Below are positions 8,837 to 19,309 of a DNA stretch of 64,000 bases, in pieces; positions within the stretch are counted from its first letter, which is position 1; each line of letters opens with the position of its first letter. A model generated the notes under the pieces. It searched no databases, was not told the origin of the DNA, and saw only the letters and a program-made list of their open reading frames with translations. The stretch spans positions 44,792-108,791 of the forward strand of contig CABUSH010000005.1 of NCBI GenBank assembly GCA_902494195.1, written 5' to 3'. This DNA comes from an uncultured Collinsella sp. Lineage in GTDB: Bacteria > Actinomycetota > Coriobacteriia > Coriobacteriales > Coriobacteriaceae. The translations under genes and the position numbers were made by a program.

Positions 8837-9262
8837 ATGAAGCAGGGTATCCATCCCCAGTATGTCGAGTGCACGGTGACGTGCTCCTGCGGCAACACCT
8901 TCAAGACGCACGCTACCGTGTCCGAGATGAAGGTCGAGCTTTGCAACGAGTGCCACCCGTTCTACACCGGCCAGCAGAAGTTCGTCGACACCGGTGGACG
9001 CGTCCAGCGCTTCGCCGACAAGTTCGGTGGCGCCGCTGCCGCCCAGCTCAAGAAGGCCGAGGAGGCCAAGGCTGCCAAGGCTGCCAAGGCTGCTGAGGCC
9101 GAGGCCGCTCGCAAGGCCGCCGCTGAGGCTAAGGCTGCCGAGAAGGCCAAGCGTGCTGCTAAGTTTGCCGAGGAGGCTGCCAAGCAGGCCGCCGAGGCTC
9201 CCGCAGAGGCTCCCGTCGAGGAGGCCGCTGCCGAGGCCGAGACTACCGAGGCTGCTGAGTAA
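8837..9262 (+). CDS. rpmE: 50S ribosomal protein L31 with long Ala/Lys/Glu-rich C-terminal tail
   Basis: Residues 1-68 are a standard zinc-type L31: CSC at 16-18 and CNEC at 36-39 form the zinc site, followed by [20 protein letters not shown]. Canonical L31 ends about there at roughly 70 residues. This protein continues for about 73 more residues of low-complexity Ala, Lys and Glu, lysine-rich first and then acidic, probably a helical or disordered tail. No second domain is recognisable. AAGGAG precedes the ATG. Zinc cysteines are kept, so this is the zinc-replete paralogue type. Confidence 0.93.
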   Translation: MKQGIHPQYVECTVTCSCGNTFKTHATVSEMKVELCNECHPFYTGQQKFVDTGGRVQRFADKFGGAAAAQLKKAEEAKAAKAAKAAEAEAARKAAAEAKAAEKAKRAAKFAEEAAKQAAEAPAEAPVEEAAAEAETTEAAE

Positions 9263-9299
9263 ATAGCTCGCCGCGGAATCACTCGCATTCATGGCATAA

Positions 9300-9336
9300 G
9301 GGCCGCGCATCCGTTTGGGTGCGCGGCCCTTTTCTT
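9300..9336 (+). terminator. Rho-independent terminator of rpmE
   Basis: A 10-bp stem (9300-9309 with 9320-9329) is followed by TTTTCTTTTT. The inner 20 nt (9305-9324) are identical to the terminator behind prfB at 13689-13708. Confidence 0.92.
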
Positions 9337-9340
9337 TTTA

Positions 9341-9407
9341 TTGGTGCAAGCCAACCTGTCCCCATTTCACCAGATTGGTGCGAAGGGGACAGGTTGGCTT
9401 GCACCAA
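9341..9407. repeat. Intergenic hairpin element, family c, copy 1
   Basis: Perfect 23-nt inverted arms (9341-9363 and 9385-9407) flank a 21-nt loop that itself contains a CACCA/TGGTG mini-hairpin. Each arm ends in CCTGTCCCC or its complement. A degenerate relative is at 44589-44669. Confidence 0.85.
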
Positions 9408-9437
9408 ATGGCAGAGAGGCGGCGTTTGCCCAGATAA

Positions 9438-9474
9438 AACCTGCCAAAATTAACCTGTCCCATTGTGGCAGGTT
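9438..9474. repeat. Intergenic hairpin element, family d, copy 1
   Basis: Arms AACCTGCCA (9438-9446) and TGGCAGGTT (9466-9474) enclose a 19-nt loop holding AACCTGTCCC. The copy at 21566-21602 has the same arm and loop lengths and a nearly identical loop. Confidence 0.75.
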
Positions 9475-9603
9475 GGTCGTAGTTATTACGTGGCGGTCGA
9501 GGTCGACCGTTTAGGCCGCGCCTTGTTTGGCTAAAGTACAATCATCTGTGTTTAACTCGCCCGCAGCTGCATGGCGTGGGCGATGGCCAAAAAGGAAAAC
9601 CAC

Positions 9604-12410
<2,807 letters not shown>

Positions 12411-12411
<1 letters not shown>

Positions 12412-13559
12412 TGGCTGAGGCTTTAGAGGTAACGCCCGCCGAGCTGGACGCGTTTGCGGACCGGCTCGGCGAGGTCGAGTCGTATCTCCACTTGGACGAG
12501 AAGCGTACCCGCGTGACCGAGCTCGAGGCCAAAAGTGTTGCCCCTGGCTTTTGGGATGACGCCGACGCCGCCCGTGCCACCATGGAAGAGATCGCGCGCA
12601 CCAAGGAAGATATCGATGCCGTGGACACCGCGCGCGGCGAGCTTTCCGATGCCCGCGCCGCGCTGGAGCTTGCCGAGGAGATGGGGGATGACCCCGACGC
12701 CGCCGCCCTTCGCGAGGAGGCTGCAGCCACGGCTGAGCGCCTGGCCCGTGCCATCGATGAGCTTGAGCTTTCGAGCTGGTTTACCGGTGAGTTCGATCAC
12801 GGCGATGCCATTGTGACCATCAAGCCCGGACAGGGCGGTCTGGAGGCCCAGGACTGGACCTTCATGCTCTTTAAGATGTACATGAAGTACTGCCAGCGTC
12901 GCGGCTGGAAGGTCACCATCAACGACTGTCCCGCGGCCGAGGTCATCGGCATCGACCGCGCGACCTTTACCGTCGAGGGCAAGGACGCATTTGGCATGCT
13001 GCGCGCCGAGGCCGGCGTCCACCGCTTGGTTCGCATTAGCCCCACCGACGACAAGAAGCGCCGCCAGACCACGTTTGCCGGCGTCGAGGTCATCCCCGTG
13101 CTACCCGATGATATCGACATCGAAATCAGTCCCGATGACATCCGCGTGGACGTGTACCACGCGAGCGGCCCGGGCGGTCAGGGCGTCAACACCACCGACT
13201 CCGCCGTGCGCGTGACGCATTTCCCCAGCGGCATTGTGGTTACCTGCCAAAATGAGCGCAGCCAGATCCAGAACAAGGCCGCGTGCATGCAGATCCTTAA
13301 GGCTCGTCTGTACGAGATTGAGCTCGAGAAGCGCGCCGAGGCGCTCGATGAGATCCGCGGACCCAAGACCACGATTGGTTTTGGCAACCAGATTCGCAGC
13401 TACGTGCTCTACCCGTACCAGATGGTCAAGGATCTGCGCTCGGGTGTGGAGACCAGCAATGTCGAGGCCGTTCTTGACGATGGCGACCTGGACCCGTTTG
13501 TTATTGGCTACCATCGCTGGGCCACTGGCAACGCTGACGCGGAGACCCCGTCTGCTTAA
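12411..13559 (+). CDS. prfB: Peptide chain release factor 2
   Basis: The 382-residue class I release factor should recognise UGA and UAA and trigger peptide release. The catalytic GGQ is at residues 255-257 within SGPGGQGVNTTDSA. The codon-recognition motif, normally SPF in RF2, reads SPT at 210-212 in RISPTDDKKRR, followed by a typical RF2 stretch TTFAGVEV. The remaining sequence is clearly RF2, not RF1. The usual early UGA programmed frameshift is absent: the frame is continuous from the ATG that overlaps the secA stop. Expression therefore lacks the classical RF2 autoregulatory loop. Confidence 0.95.
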
Positions 13560-13685
13560 ACCGCCCGGGTTTATGTGGAAATGGATAAAACCATCTGAGC
13601 AGTGTGGTTTTGTATCCAGAGCAAACCCTGCGCAGGGGTGGTTTTTGTCCGGCGAATCGGTAGAATCGAATACAAGAAGAAGTTC

Positions 13686-13714
13686 AAAGCGCATCCGTTT
13701 GGGTGCGCTTTTTT
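13686..13714 (+). terminator. Rho-independent terminator of prfB
   Basis: AAAGCGCA (13686-13693) pairs with TGCGCTTT (13704-13711), followed by a T run. It ends only a few bases before the ribosome binding site of the next gene. Its core is identical to the rpmE terminator core. Confidence 0.85.
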
Positions 13715-13726
13715 GAGGGAGGCAGC

Positions 13727-14617
13727 ATGGCATATCGTCTGGACATCAAGCGCATTCTTTCGATGAACTTCTTTCACGACCTGCCCCAGATCATGTTGGG
13801 GTGTGCCTTGGCCGCCATCGCGACCGACCTGTTTTTGATTCCCAACGGTCTTGCCGCCGGTGGCGTTACGGGCCTTGCGACTATTATCCAGGCGGTCGGC
13901 GCGGCGCGAGGCGTGTCGCTTCCCGTCGGTATCCAGACCATCGTGATGAATGCCTTGCTGCTGCTGGTCGTTATGCGCGAGGGCGGCATGTTCTACGTGG
14001 TGCAGACGGCGACGGGCTTTGTGCTACTGGGCTTCTTCACCGACCTGTTTGCCCCGTTTGTAGCGCCTCTGGCAGATGCGGACCTGATGCTTCCCGCTAT
14101 GTGGGGCGGCATTATTACGGGCATCGGTTATGGCATGGTGTTGCGCGCCGGCGCCAACACCGGCGGCTCGGACACGATTGGCCAAATCATCTCGCGTAAT
14201 ACCTCACTGCCCGTGGGCTCGACCGTCATGGCGATCGATGTTGCCGTGTGCGCGCTGTCGGCTCCGGTCTTTTCAATCGAAAACGCACTATATGCAGGCC
14301 TTTCGATGGTCATTAGCGGCTACGTGATCGATGCCGTGGTCGATGGTGGCAACAAACGCCGTATGGTACTCATCATCTCGGACAAGTTCCCTGATATCGC
14401 TGCCGATATCATGTATGGCCTGGGTCGTGGTTGTACCAAGTTTAAGGCGACTGGCATGTATTCGGGTGCCGAGAAGCCGGTGATTATGGTCATCGTGAGC
14501 CGTCGAGAGCTCAATACCCTCAAGACGATCGTGCGCGAGCGCGATCCTCACGCCATTGTGACGGTCGCTGACGTTACGGAAGCCTTCGGCGAGGGATTCA
14601 AGGATATTAGTGCGTAG
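13727..14617 (+). CDS. YitT family membrane protein with C-terminal DUF2179 domain
   Basis: A 296-residue integral membrane protein. The N-terminal two thirds contain about five to six hydrophobic helices with the family motif FLIPNGLAAGGVTGLA and a second GANTGGSDTIGQ. The last ~80 residues form a soluble DUF2179 domain (GRGCTKFKATGMYSG, MVIVSRRELNTLKTIVRERDPHAIVTV). Members are widespread in Gram-positive bacteria; a transport role is suspected but unproven. GAGGGAGG precedes the ATG at 13727, so the slightly earlier in-frame start is not used. Confidence 0.88.
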   Translation: MAYRLDIKRILSMNFFHDLPQIMLGCALAAIATDLFLIPNGLAAGGVTGLATIIQAVGAARGVSLPVGIQTIVMNALLLLVVMREGGMFYVVQTATGFVLLGFFTDLFAPFVAPLADADLMLPAMWGGIITGIGYGMVLRAGANTGGSDTIGQIISRNTSLPVGSTVMAIDVAVCALSAPVFSIENALYAGLSMVISGYVIDAVVDGGNKRRMVLIISDKFPDIAADIMYGLGRGCTKFKATGMYSGAEKPVIMVIVSRRELNTLKTIVRERDPHAIVTVADVTEAFGEGFKDISA

Positions 14618-14824
14618 GGTCTACCGCGTTCCATCCAAAAGACGTTCACATTGGTAAACCGTTTCATCAGCGGTTCTGCCTGCTCAATTGTTCAAATAAT
14701 GATAAAAACTCTGGTAAAGCCATCAGTTTCCAGCATAATGAATGACGTACGTGCATTGCGGCTGTGTTGGGATTACCTTCGGTGCCGTGCGCATTTTGTC
14801 TAATGAGGATGAAAGGAAGGCACA

Positions 14825-15655
14825 ATGAGCGACGAAGAGCTCAAAAAGGTTGCCAACGAGGTAAGGAAGGGCATCGTCACCGGCGTGCACGCTGCCAAGT
14901 CCGGCCATCCGGGCGGTTCGCTCGGCGCTGCCGACATCATGACCTATCTGTACTTTGAGGAAATGAACGTCGACCCGGCCGATCCCCGCAAGGCCGATCG
15001 CGACCGTTTTGTGCTCTCCAAGGGCCATTGCGCTCCGGGTCTGTACGCCGTGCTCGCCGAGCGCGGGTTCTTCCCCAAAGAGGATCTCGAGACGCTGCGC
15101 CATATCGGCAGCCACCTGCAGGGTCATCCCAACATGAACGACACCCCGGGCGTCGATATGTCCACCGGCTCGCTCGGCCAGGGCATCTCCGCCGCCGTGG
15201 GCATGGCGGTTGCCGCCAAGCACTGGGGCGATACTTACCGCACGTACGCCCTGCTGGGTGATGGCGAGAGCGAGGAGGGCCAGGTCTGGGAGGCCGCCAT
15301 GTTTGCCGGCAACCAGCAGCTCGATAACCTCTGCGTGATCGTCGACCACAACGGCCTGCAGATCGACGGCCCCGTCGAGGAGGTCAACGACCCCATGCCG
15401 CTCGCCGACAAGTTCCGCGCGTTCAAGTTCCACGTGGTGGAGCTCGCCGACGGCAACGACTTCGACCAGATCCGCGCCGCCTTTGACGAGGCTCGCGCCA
15501 CCAAGGGGCAGCCGACCGCCATTATCGCCGAGACCCTGAAGGGCAAGGGCGTGTCCTTTATGGAGAACCAGGTTGGTTGGCACGGCAAGGCCCCCAACGA
15601 TGAACAGTTTGAGCAGGCCATGGCAGAGCTCACGGCCGCCGGAGAGGAGCTCTAG
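14825..15655 (+). CDS. Transketolase, N-terminal (thiamine diphosphate) subunit
   Basis: A 276-residue subunit that binds thiamine diphosphate. It shows SGHPGGSLGAADI, LSKGHCAPGLYAVLAERG, STGSLGQGISAAVGMA and the cofactor motif GDGESEEGQVWEA. It covers only the N-terminal half of a full transketolase; the other half is encoded by the next gene, one base away. Together they should interconvert pentose and triose/hexose phosphates in the non-oxidative pentose phosphate pathway. Split transketolases are common in anaerobes and archaea. Confidence 0.94.
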   Translation: MSDEELKKVANEVRKGIVTGVHAAKSGHPGGSLGAADIMTYLYFEEMNVDPADPRKADRDRFVLSKGHCAPGLYAVLAERGFFPKEDLETLRHIGSHLQGHPNMNDTPGVDMSTGSLGQGISAAVGMAVAAKHWGDTYRTYALLGDGESEEGQVWEAAMFAGNQQLDNLCVIVDHNGLQIDGPVEEVNDPMPLADKFRAFKFHVVELADGNDFDQIRAAFDEARATKGQPTAIIAETLKGKGVSFMENQVGWHGKAPNDEQFEQAMAELTAAGEEL

Positions 15656-15656
15656 G

Positions 15657-16598
15657 ATGGCAGACGTCAAGAAAATCGCCACGCGCGTAAGCTACGGCGA
15701 GGCCCTCGTCGAGCTCGCCAACGAGCACGATGACTTTGTGGTCCTCGACGCCGACCTGGCCGCCGCCACGCAGACCGGTAAGTTTAAGGCCGCTTGCCCC
15801 GACCGCTTCTTCGATGTGGGCATCGCCGAGAGCAACCTGATGGGTGTCGCCGCCGGTATCGCGACCACCGGCCGCGTCGCCTTCGCGAGCAGCTTTGCTA
15901 TGTTTGCCGCCGGCCGCGCCTTTGAGCAAGTCCGCAACTCCATCGGCTACCCGCATCTCAACGTTAAGATTGGCGCCACGCACGCCGGTATCTCGGTGGG
16001 CGAGGACGGTGCCACGCACCAGTGCTGCGAGGATATCGCCCTCATGCGCGTCATCCCCGGCATGACCGTTATCGTTCCCGCCGACGATGTGGAGGCCCGT
16101 GCCGTGACGCGCGCCGCCTACGAGTGCGACGGCCCCGTGTACATGCGCTTCGCCCGTTTGGCCTCGCCGGTTATCAACGACCCCGAGACCTACAAGTTCG
16201 AGTTGGGTAAGGGCATTGTCATGCGCGAGGGCGCCGATGTGACCATCATCGCCTGCGGCCTGATGGTCGGCGAGGCGCTCGAAGCCGCTGAGCAGCTCGC
16301 TGCCGAGGGCATCGACGCCGAGGTCATCAACATGCACACCATCAAGCCCATCGATGCCGACCTGATCGTCAAGAGCGCCACCAAGACCGGCCACGTCGTG
16401 ACCGTCGAGGAGCACTCCGTGATCGGTGGCCTGGGCAGCGCCGTTGCCGACGTCCTGTGCGAGCAGTGCCCGACGCCGCTCAAGAAGATCGGCGTCAACG
16501 ACACCTTCGGTGAGTCTGGCCCGGGCGCCGAGCTTCTGCACAAGTACGGTCTGGACGCCGCCAACATCGTGGCGACCACCAAAGAGTTCTTGGCCTAG
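15657..16598 (+). CDS. Transketolase, C-terminal (pyrimidine-binding) subunit
   Basis: The 313-residue partner carries the Pyr domain (SYGEALVELANEHDDFVVLDADL, FDVGIAESNLMGVAAGIA, HAGISVGEDGATHQ) and the C-terminal transketolase domain (EEHSVIGGLGSAVAD). The glutamate in GIAESN is the residue that activates thiamine diphosphate. It starts at ATG 15657, directly after the stop of the N-terminal subunit, with GGAGAGGAG overlapping the upstream coding end. This indicates coupled translation and equal subunit amounts. Confidence 0.94.
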   Translation: MADVKKIATRVSYGEALVELANEHDDFVVLDADLAAATQTGKFKAACPDRFFDVGIAESNLMGVAAGIATTGRVAFASSFAMFAAGRAFEQVRNSIGYPHLNVKIGATHAGISVGEDGATHQCCEDIALMRVIPGMTVIVPADDVEARAVTRAAYECDGPVYMRFARLASPVINDPETYKFELGKGIVMREGADVTIIACGLMVGEALEAAEQLAAEGIDAEVINMHTIKPIDADLIVKSATKTGHVVTVEEHSVIGGLGSAVADVLCEQCPTPLKKIGVNDTFGESGPGAELLHKYGLDAANIVATTKEFLA

Positions 16599-16644
16599 GG
16601 CAAGACGAGGCAAAGTATCGCCTCAACAACCACATGCAAACCAG

Positions 16645-16682
16645 AACAGGGGCGTCCCCAAAGAGGGCACCCCTGTTTTTTC
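16645..16682 (+). terminator. Rho-independent terminator of the transketolase genes
   Basis: AACAGGGG (16645-16652) pairs with CCCCTGTT (16670-16677), followed by TTTTT. Confidence 0.9.
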
Positions 16683-16820
16683 GGCAACAAGCAAAACGGG
16701 CCCGCACCAAGCAAGGGCCTCCTCCGGGAAACGGGCCCATCCCAGCCAAGTGCAATTCAGCCCCCCCAAGCATAGCGCTGCTGCACCCAAGTAAAACGCA
16801 GCGACCCCTTAGTTACCGCA

Positions 16821-16943
16821 GGCCGGGCACAGGGTTACTCTCCAAATCTTTCCGCAGGACGGAGGAGCCCCCGCCGCACGTAGTGCGCAGCGGGGGCTCC
16901 GACATGTCCGAGGACGATTTGGAAAGTAACCCTGTGTCCGGCC
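16821..16943. repeat. Large cruciform or structured RNA upstream of ftsE
   Basis: Two 28-nt arms (16821-16848 and 16916-16943) pair with only one G-U and one C-A exception. Inside them an 11-bp stem (16864-16874 with 16890-16900) is capped by a further GCAC/GTGC hairpin. The intervening strands hold symmetric TCC/GGA mini-hairpins. No T run follows and no coding frame explains it. It sits in the 448-base gap between the transketolase genes and ftsE. It could be a small structured RNA, a recombination target or a miniature element; the sequence does not decide. Confidence 0.75.
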
Positions 16944-17046
16944 GGAGGGACCCAAACACGGCCATGCTTCTTATGTGCAGCAAAGCTAATGCTGCTAAAA
17001 TACTAAGCGCTCATGTAGTTTAAACGCACGACGATAAGGAGCACCA

Positions 17047-18267
17047 GTGGGTAACCACTTCCGTACCTCCGGTGCGGGCGATGATGCCCCCAAGACGCAG
17101 GCAGGCGTCCAGGGCAGTCGTTTCGCCACTCCGGATTCAGAGGGCCAGCCTGTTGCTCAGGCCCCCGCTCAGCCGGCAGATCAGGCACAGCCGGCATCCG
17201 ATCCCTTTGCCTACAATCCAACCAGCGATGTCGCGCTTTCCGGCACGGCGGGTTTTGAGCCCGTTCAGGCCGTGACCGCTCGCGTGGAGCAGCCTCAGGC
17301 TGGTGCCGCCACGCCGCAGCCTACCATGGCCGGCATTCCCGACCCCATGGCCCCTGCGACGCCGGCTCCTCAGCCTGCGCAGTCCGGTCTCTTTGCCGCT
17401 ATTCCCGACCCCACGCAGCCTGCTGCCCCGGTGGTCGAGAGCGATCAGGCGGCCGAGGTCGCAAGCCTCGATAACGCGCTCAACAACCCCGATTTTACGT
17501 CGGTGTTTGCGCCCATCGATCCGCAGGCCAGCCGCAAGAAGATGGCCAAGCAGGCCGGTGTCGAGCCCGTTATCCTTATGGAGCATGTCACCAAGATCTA
17601 TCCGGCACAGCCCAACAAGCCTGCCCTCGACGACATCAACATCGAGATCTATCCGGGCGAGTTCGTCTTCCTGGTCGGTCACTCCGGTTCGGGTAAGACC
17701 ACGCTGCTGTCGACGCTCAACCGCGACGTCAAGCCGACGAGTGGCCGCATCCTGGTTGCCGGTCAGGACCTCATGAAGATCAAGAACCGCAAGGTTCCGT
17801 TCCTGCGCCGCCAGATTGGCGCCGTGTTCCAGGACTTTAAGCTTCTGCCGCAAAAGACCGCCTACGAAAACGTGGCGTTTGCCCTGCAGTGCATCGGCAA
17901 GCCCAAGGGCGTCATTCGCAGCCAGGTGCCCGAGGTGCTGCGTCTGGTCGGTCTGGCCGATCAGATGGACTCGCTGCCCGACCAGCTTTCCGGTGGCGAG
18001 CAACAGCGCGTTGCCGTCGCCCGCGCCATGGTCAACCGTCCGCCGCTGCTGATTTGCGACGAGCCCACGGGTAACCTCGACCCGGCGATCTCGCTGGGCA
18101 TCATGAAGCTGCTCGAGCGTATTAACCGCACTGGCACCACCGTGATCGTCGCCACGCACGACCGCGAGATGGTCGATAGCATGCACCGTCGCGTGATCGC
18201 CCTCGAGGGCGGCCACGTTATCCGCGACCAGGAGAGGGGAGGTTACGGCAACTATGGCACCAACTAA
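17047..18267 (+). CDS. ftsE: Cell division ATP-binding protein FtsE with long N-terminal extension
   Basis: Residues ~172-400 are a complete FtsE ABC ATPase: Walker A GHSGSGKTT from residue 211, Q-loop AVFQDFKLL, signature LSGGEQQR and Walker B LLICDEPTGNLD. FtsE with FtsX regulates peptidoglycan hydrolases at the septum. Residues 1-170 are a Pro/Ala/Gln-rich, probably disordered extension that ordinary FtsE proteins of about 225 residues lack. The GTG at 17047 is supported by AAGGAG six bases upstream, so the extension appears to be translated. The end overlaps ftsX by 14 bases. Confidence 0.93.
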   Translation: MGNHFRTSGAGDDAPKTQAGVQGSRFATPDSEGQPVAQAPAQPADQAQPASDPFAYNPTSDVALSGTAGFEPVQAVTARVEQPQAGAATPQPTMAGIPDPMAPATPAPQPAQSGLFAAIPDPTQPAAPVVESDQAAEVASLDNALNNPDFTSVFAPIDPQASRKKMAKQAGVEPVILMEHVTKIYPAQPNKPALDDINIEIYPGEFVFLVGHSGSGKTTLLSTLNRDVKPTSGRILVAGQDLMKIKNRKVPFLRRQIGAVFQDFKLLPQKTAYENVAFALQCIGKPKGVIRSQVPEVLRLVGLADQMDSLPDQLSGGEQQRVAVARAMVNRPPLLICDEPTGNLDPAISLGIMKLLERINRTGTTVIVATHDREMVDSMHRRVIALEGGHVIRDQERGGYGNYGTN

Positions 18268-19174
18268 CGTGGGCTACTCCTTCAAAGAGGCAATCAGCCA
18301 CTTCTTCCGTAACTGGACTACCTCGCTCGGCGCCGTCATCACGATCTTCCTTTCGCTGTTTATCATCGGCCTGTTCATCATGGGCTCCGCGATGCTGAAC
18401 TCCGTGATCGGTACCGTCGAGGATCAGGTTGTCATCAACGCGTTCATTAGTGATGACGCCGATCAGGCCGATGTTCAGGCTTTTGAGGCCGAGCTTAAGA
18501 CGTGGAATAACGTCAAGTCCGTGACCTATAAGGACAAGGACGACGCGCTGGCCGAGTATACGAGCAAGATGTCGGGCAACGCCGACGCCACCATGAGCGC
18601 GCTTGATGGACAGAACCCGCTGCCGGCTTCGTTTGCAATTGAGATGGACGACCCGTCCAAGGTCGAGAGCACGGCAGAGAAGCTCAAGAAGGATGCCGAT
18701 TTCCAGAAGATCGCGGATGACGGGGACGTCAACGCGAGCGTGCTGTACGGCCAGGAGGAAGTGAGCCGCCTGTTCCAGGTGACCAACTACATTCGCATCG
18801 CCGCCGTGGTGCTCGTTGGCCTTCTGACCTTTATCGCATTCATCTTCATCAACAACACGATTCGCCTATCCATCACGGCGCGTCGTCGTGAGATTGCGAT
18901 TATGCGTCTGGTCGGCGCCAGCAACGGCTTCATTCGCGGCCCGTTTATCACCGAGGGCGTACTGCAGGCCATTTTGGGCTCGCTGCTTTCCATCGGCGTT
19001 CTGGAGCTGCTGCGCAACCTGATGATTCCGCGTCTGCAGGAGAGTATCGGCTGGATGTCGTTTGCCCTGCCGATGCAGTACTACCTGGTGACCTATGCTG
19101 CGCTGATTCTGGTCGGCGTGATTATCGGTCTCTTTGGTTCTGCCATCGCCATGCGCCGCTACTTGCGCGTGTAG
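18254..19174 (+). CDS. ftsX: Cell division permease FtsX
   Basis: A 306-residue membrane protein with one N-terminal helix (residues ~22-48), a ~120-residue external domain (ADQADVQAFEAELKTWNNVKSV...) and three C-terminal helices in an FtsX/MacB-type permease domain (ITARRREIAIMRLVGASNGFIRGPF). It is the transmembrane partner of FtsE and transmits ATPase action to cell-wall hydrolases outside the membrane. The overlapping start codon with ftsE indicates coupled synthesis. Confidence 0.95.
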   Translation: MAPTNVGYSFKEAISHFFRNWTTSLGAVITIFLSLFIIGLFIMGSAMLNSVIGTVEDQVVINAFISDDADQADVQAFEAELKTWNNVKSVTYKDKDDALAEYTSKMSGNADATMSALDGQNPLPASFAIEMDDPSKVESTAEKLKKDADFQKIADDGDVNASVLYGQEEVSRLFQVTNYIRIAAVVLVGLLTFIAFIFINNTIRLSITARRREIAIMRLVGASNGFIRGPFITEGVLQAILGSLLSIGVLELLRNLMIPRLQESIGWMSFALPMQYYLVTYAALILVGVIIGLFGSAIAMRRYLRV

Positions 19175-19198
19175 GCATGTCTGGAATTCATCCCTTCC

Positions 19199-19232
19199 AA
19201 CGGGTCGTCTCTTATGGGGCGGCCCGTTTTTT
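19199..19232 (+). terminator. Rho-independent terminator of ftsEX
   Basis: AACGGGTCG (19199-19207) pairs with CGGCCCGTT (19220-19228, one G-U pair), followed by TTTT. Confidence 0.88.
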
Positions 19233-19309
19233 GATCCCTAGGGGACGGCAGGAAAGCGAATCATTTGGGTAGACTCTTTGGAGTTCGCAATCGATAGTTA
19301 GGGGGCGCC

